From assembly GCA_023150495.1 (NCBI GenBank), contig JAKLKT010000171.1:1-6498 (forward strand): a DNA stretch of 6,498 nt. The letters run 5' to 3'. Shown here piece by piece: positions 5,019 to 6,498 of this stretch (its first letter is position 1; each line of letters begins with the position of its first letter). The notes under the pieces are model-generated. The model was not told where the DNA came from. It made no database searches and saw only the letters and a program-made list of their open reading frames with translations. Made by a program: the position numbers and the translations under genes. This DNA comes from Planctomycetota bacterium (GTDB taxonomy: Bacteria > Planctomycetota > PLA2).

Positions 5019-5909
5019 ATGCGCCACGCCGCGAAGCTCTCCATCGTGCTCCTCGCCTGCGCCGCCGGCGCGGGCGGGGGGATCCTCGCTCGCACTCTCG
5101 AGGGGCCGCGCCTGCCGGCTCGCGCGGACCGGCATGACGGCCGCGCGGATGCGGTCGCGATCGACGGGATCGTCATGCGGCTCGCGGCGCTCGAGGAGAG
5201 GGTCGCGGTCGCGTCTGCTTCCGACATCGCGCCGACGGGTGCGGATCCCGCCGCCCGCAGGGGCGACGCCGTCGCGGCGGTGAAGCCGGGTCGCGCGGTC
5301 CCCGGCGGGGAGACCGGCGGCGGGTCCCCCGGAGCCCCCCCCGATCCTGCCAAGGACCCGTTGGCCGGGGTCCTCGGAAGCGCGTTCGGGTTCCGCGAGG
5401 CCGAGGCGCTCTTCGAGGCGCTTGCCCGCGACCGCGGCACGATCGACGGCGTCATCGCGCGGCTCGAGAAGGAGATCGTCGCGAACCCGCGGAGCGCGGA
5501 CCTCCACGCGGCGCTCGCCACGGCGTACGGCGCGAAGACCGCGTTCGACACGCAGCCCGGGCCCGAGCAGGGCACGGTCTGGGCGAAGGCCGAGCGCGCG
5601 TACGACGAGGCGATCCGGCTCGACCCGGAGCACTGGCAGGCGCGCTACGGGCGGGCGTTCGGCGACAGCATGGCGCCCGAGTTCGTCGGGCTCCGGCCCC
5701 GCGCGATCCGCCAGTTCGAGGATCTGATGGAGATCCAGGAGAGGAAGCCCGCCGCGCCCGAGCAGGCGGAGGTCTACCTCCGCCTCGGCACGCTGCTCAA
5801 GGACGCGGGCAACGTGAAGAAGGCGCGCGAGACCTGGCAGCGCGGGCGCGCGCGGTTCCCGGAGGACCGGCGGCTCGCCGATGCGCTCGCGCTCACGGAG
5901 GAGAAGTGA
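5019..5909 (+). CDS. Membrane-anchored or exported TPR protein
   Basis: This 296-residue protein begins at the ATG at 5019. An in-frame TAA at 5004-5006 excludes an earlier start, and no Shine-Dalgarno precedes it. Residues 8-24 (SIVLLACAAGAGGGILA) form a hydrophobic N-terminal segment. It may be an uncleaved anchor; LLAC resembles a lipobox ending at Cys14, but the hydrophobic run before it is short. Residues about 45-65 may form a short coiled coil, followed by a Pro/Gly/Ala-rich linker to about 112. The C-terminal half is helical with TPR-like repeats at about 159-175 and 186-203, and the clearest at 249-283 (AEVYLRLGTLLKDAGNVKKARETW). It probably acts as a scaffold or adaptor outside the cytoplasm. 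It overlaps the following membrane-protein gene by one base (TGATG), suggesting joint function. A C8 tract at 5335-5342 lies in the linker. Confidence 0.78.
   Translation: MRHAAKLSIVLLACAAGAGGGILARTLEGPRLPARADRHDGRADAVAIDGIVMRLAALEERVAVASASDIAPTGADPAARRGDAVAAVKPGRAVPGGETGGGSPGAPPDPAKDPLAGVLGSAFGFREAEALFEALARDRGTIDGVIARLEKEIVANPRSADLHAALATAYGAKTAFDTQPGPEQGTVWAKAERAYDEAIRLDPEHWQARYGRAFGDSMAPEFVGLRPRAIRQFEDLMEIQERKPAAPEQAEVYLRLGTLLKDAGNVKKARETWQRGRARFPEDRRLADALALTEEK
5897..5903 (+). promoter_or_regulatory. Shine-Dalgarno deciding the start of the downstream membrane gene
   Basis: GGAGGAG lies within the last codons of the TPR gene, five bases before the ATG at 5909. It supports the one-base-overlap start. 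Confidence 0.6.
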
Positions 5910-6498
5910 TGAGCCAGGAAGCCGGCGGCCCCGCGGACGACCTCCAGTTCATCCGGCGGGTCATGGATCGCACGCATGCGCGGATCGACCCGCACGCGTT
6001 CCACTTCGTCCTCTGGGGGGCGCTCGTCTTCGTGGCGTACCCGCTCGCCAACTGGTTCGACGGCCACGCCGCGACCCGCAACTGGATCCTCGGCATCATG
6101 CTCGCGACCGGCGCCATCGGCAGCTTCGTCCTGGAGATGCGCCTCAAAGGGCGTGCGCGGATCGAGGGCGAGAACACGTTCGTGTCCAGGCAGGTCGTGC
6201 TCCTCGTCGCCTACCACATCGGCGTCGCTTCCATCCTCAGCGCCGCCGGGCCGGCGACCGGCTTCATCCCGGGGCCCTTCATCCCCGTCCTCTGGGGGTT
6301 CGCGTATGCGAGCATGATGTACACGATCGGGGTCGTCTACACGCGCGAGTACATGGTCAGCGGCTTCGCGATCCTCTGCGGCACCCTGATCGCCCTCTTC
6401 TTCGTCGAGTACGCCGGCATGATCCTCGGCCCGGTCATGGGCATCGGCGCGATGGTGCCCGGCGTCATGGCCGCGCGTCGCGTCGCGCGCATGCGCTC
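5909..6498 (+). CDS. Six-helix integral membrane protein, unknown function (3' partial)
   Basis: The frame runs from the ATG at 5909 (GGAGGAG five bases upstream) off the window end, giving 196 residues. A short polar N-terminus (DLQFIRRVMDRTHARIDPHA) is followed by hydrophobic segments at about 30-48, 58-76, 94-112, 122-142, 148-167 and 168-188. The protein appears nearly complete, since an Arg cluster (AARRVARMR) follows the last helix. The layout, an N-terminal amphipathic helix leading into FHFVLWGALVF, resembles a family of unnamed membrane proteins that I recall often preceding a small winged-helix transcriptional regulator gene. That is memory, not something visible here. No transport or catalytic motif is seen. 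The one-base overlap with the TPR gene indicates one transcript. Confidence 0.75.
   Translation, partial: MSQEAGGPADDLQFIRRVMDRTHARIDPHAFHFVLWGALVFVAYPLANWFDGHAATRNWILGIMLATGAIGSFVLEMRLKGRARIEGENTFVSRQVVLLVAYHIGVASILSAAGPATGFIPGPFIPVLWGFAYASMMYTIGVVYTREYMVSGFAILCGTLIALFFVEYAGMILGPVMGIGAMVPGVMAARRVARMR

Noticed and set aside
1..6498. CRISPR array, tRNA or rRNA genes, insertion sequences, attachment sites
   Set aside because: No regular spaced repeats, no cloverleaf or ribosomal sequence, no transposase motifs and no terminal inverted repeats were seen on either strand.

Overview
The window comes from a very GC-rich bacterial chromosome. Third codon positions are almost all G or C, and this produces long meaningless open frames on both strands. 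No ribosomal or tRNA marker is present, so phylum cannot be fixed. The Tyr/Gly-rich TPR protein, the exported dienelactone hydrolase and the TPR plus membrane-protein pair would fit an acidobacterium, planctomycete or similar GC-rich lineage, but that is a guess.

Layout from left to right. (1) Positions 1-1017 hold the 3' part of a gene for a protein with a tyrosine-rich low-complexity region followed by TPR helices. (2) At 1080-1940 is an exported dienelactone hydrolase-family enzyme with a complete Cys-Asp-His triad. (3) At 1955-2188, on the opposite strand and convergent, is a 77-residue protein predicted to form a two-helix membrane hairpin, with an excellent ribosome binding site. (4) Positions 2189-2559 have no recognisable gene but contain several dyads, including a good bulged hairpin. 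(5) At 2560-2670 is a possible 36-codon Arg/Pro-rich leader ORF with a strong Shine-Dalgarno; its end overlaps the start of the next gene. (6) At 2657-4908 lies a purine-salvage pair, adenine deaminase (ade) and hypoxanthine phosphoribosyltransferase (hpt), joined by an ATGA overlap. Together they would convert adenine to hypoxanthine and then to IMP. (7) Positions 4909-5018 form an AT-richer island with a good sigma70-type promoter whose -10 region lies inside a perfect inverted repeat. (8) At 5019-5909 and 5909-6498 are a membrane-anchored or exported TPR protein and a six-helix membrane protein that runs off the window; they overlap by one base and look like one operon.

I found no mobile element, CRISPR array or RNA gene, and no clear undescribed multi-gene system. 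The points most worth following are the promoter/operator at 4980-5013 with its apparently leaderless start, the possible leader ORF controlling ade, the Tyr-rich TPR protein, and a four-tetrad G-quadruplex motif inside ade.
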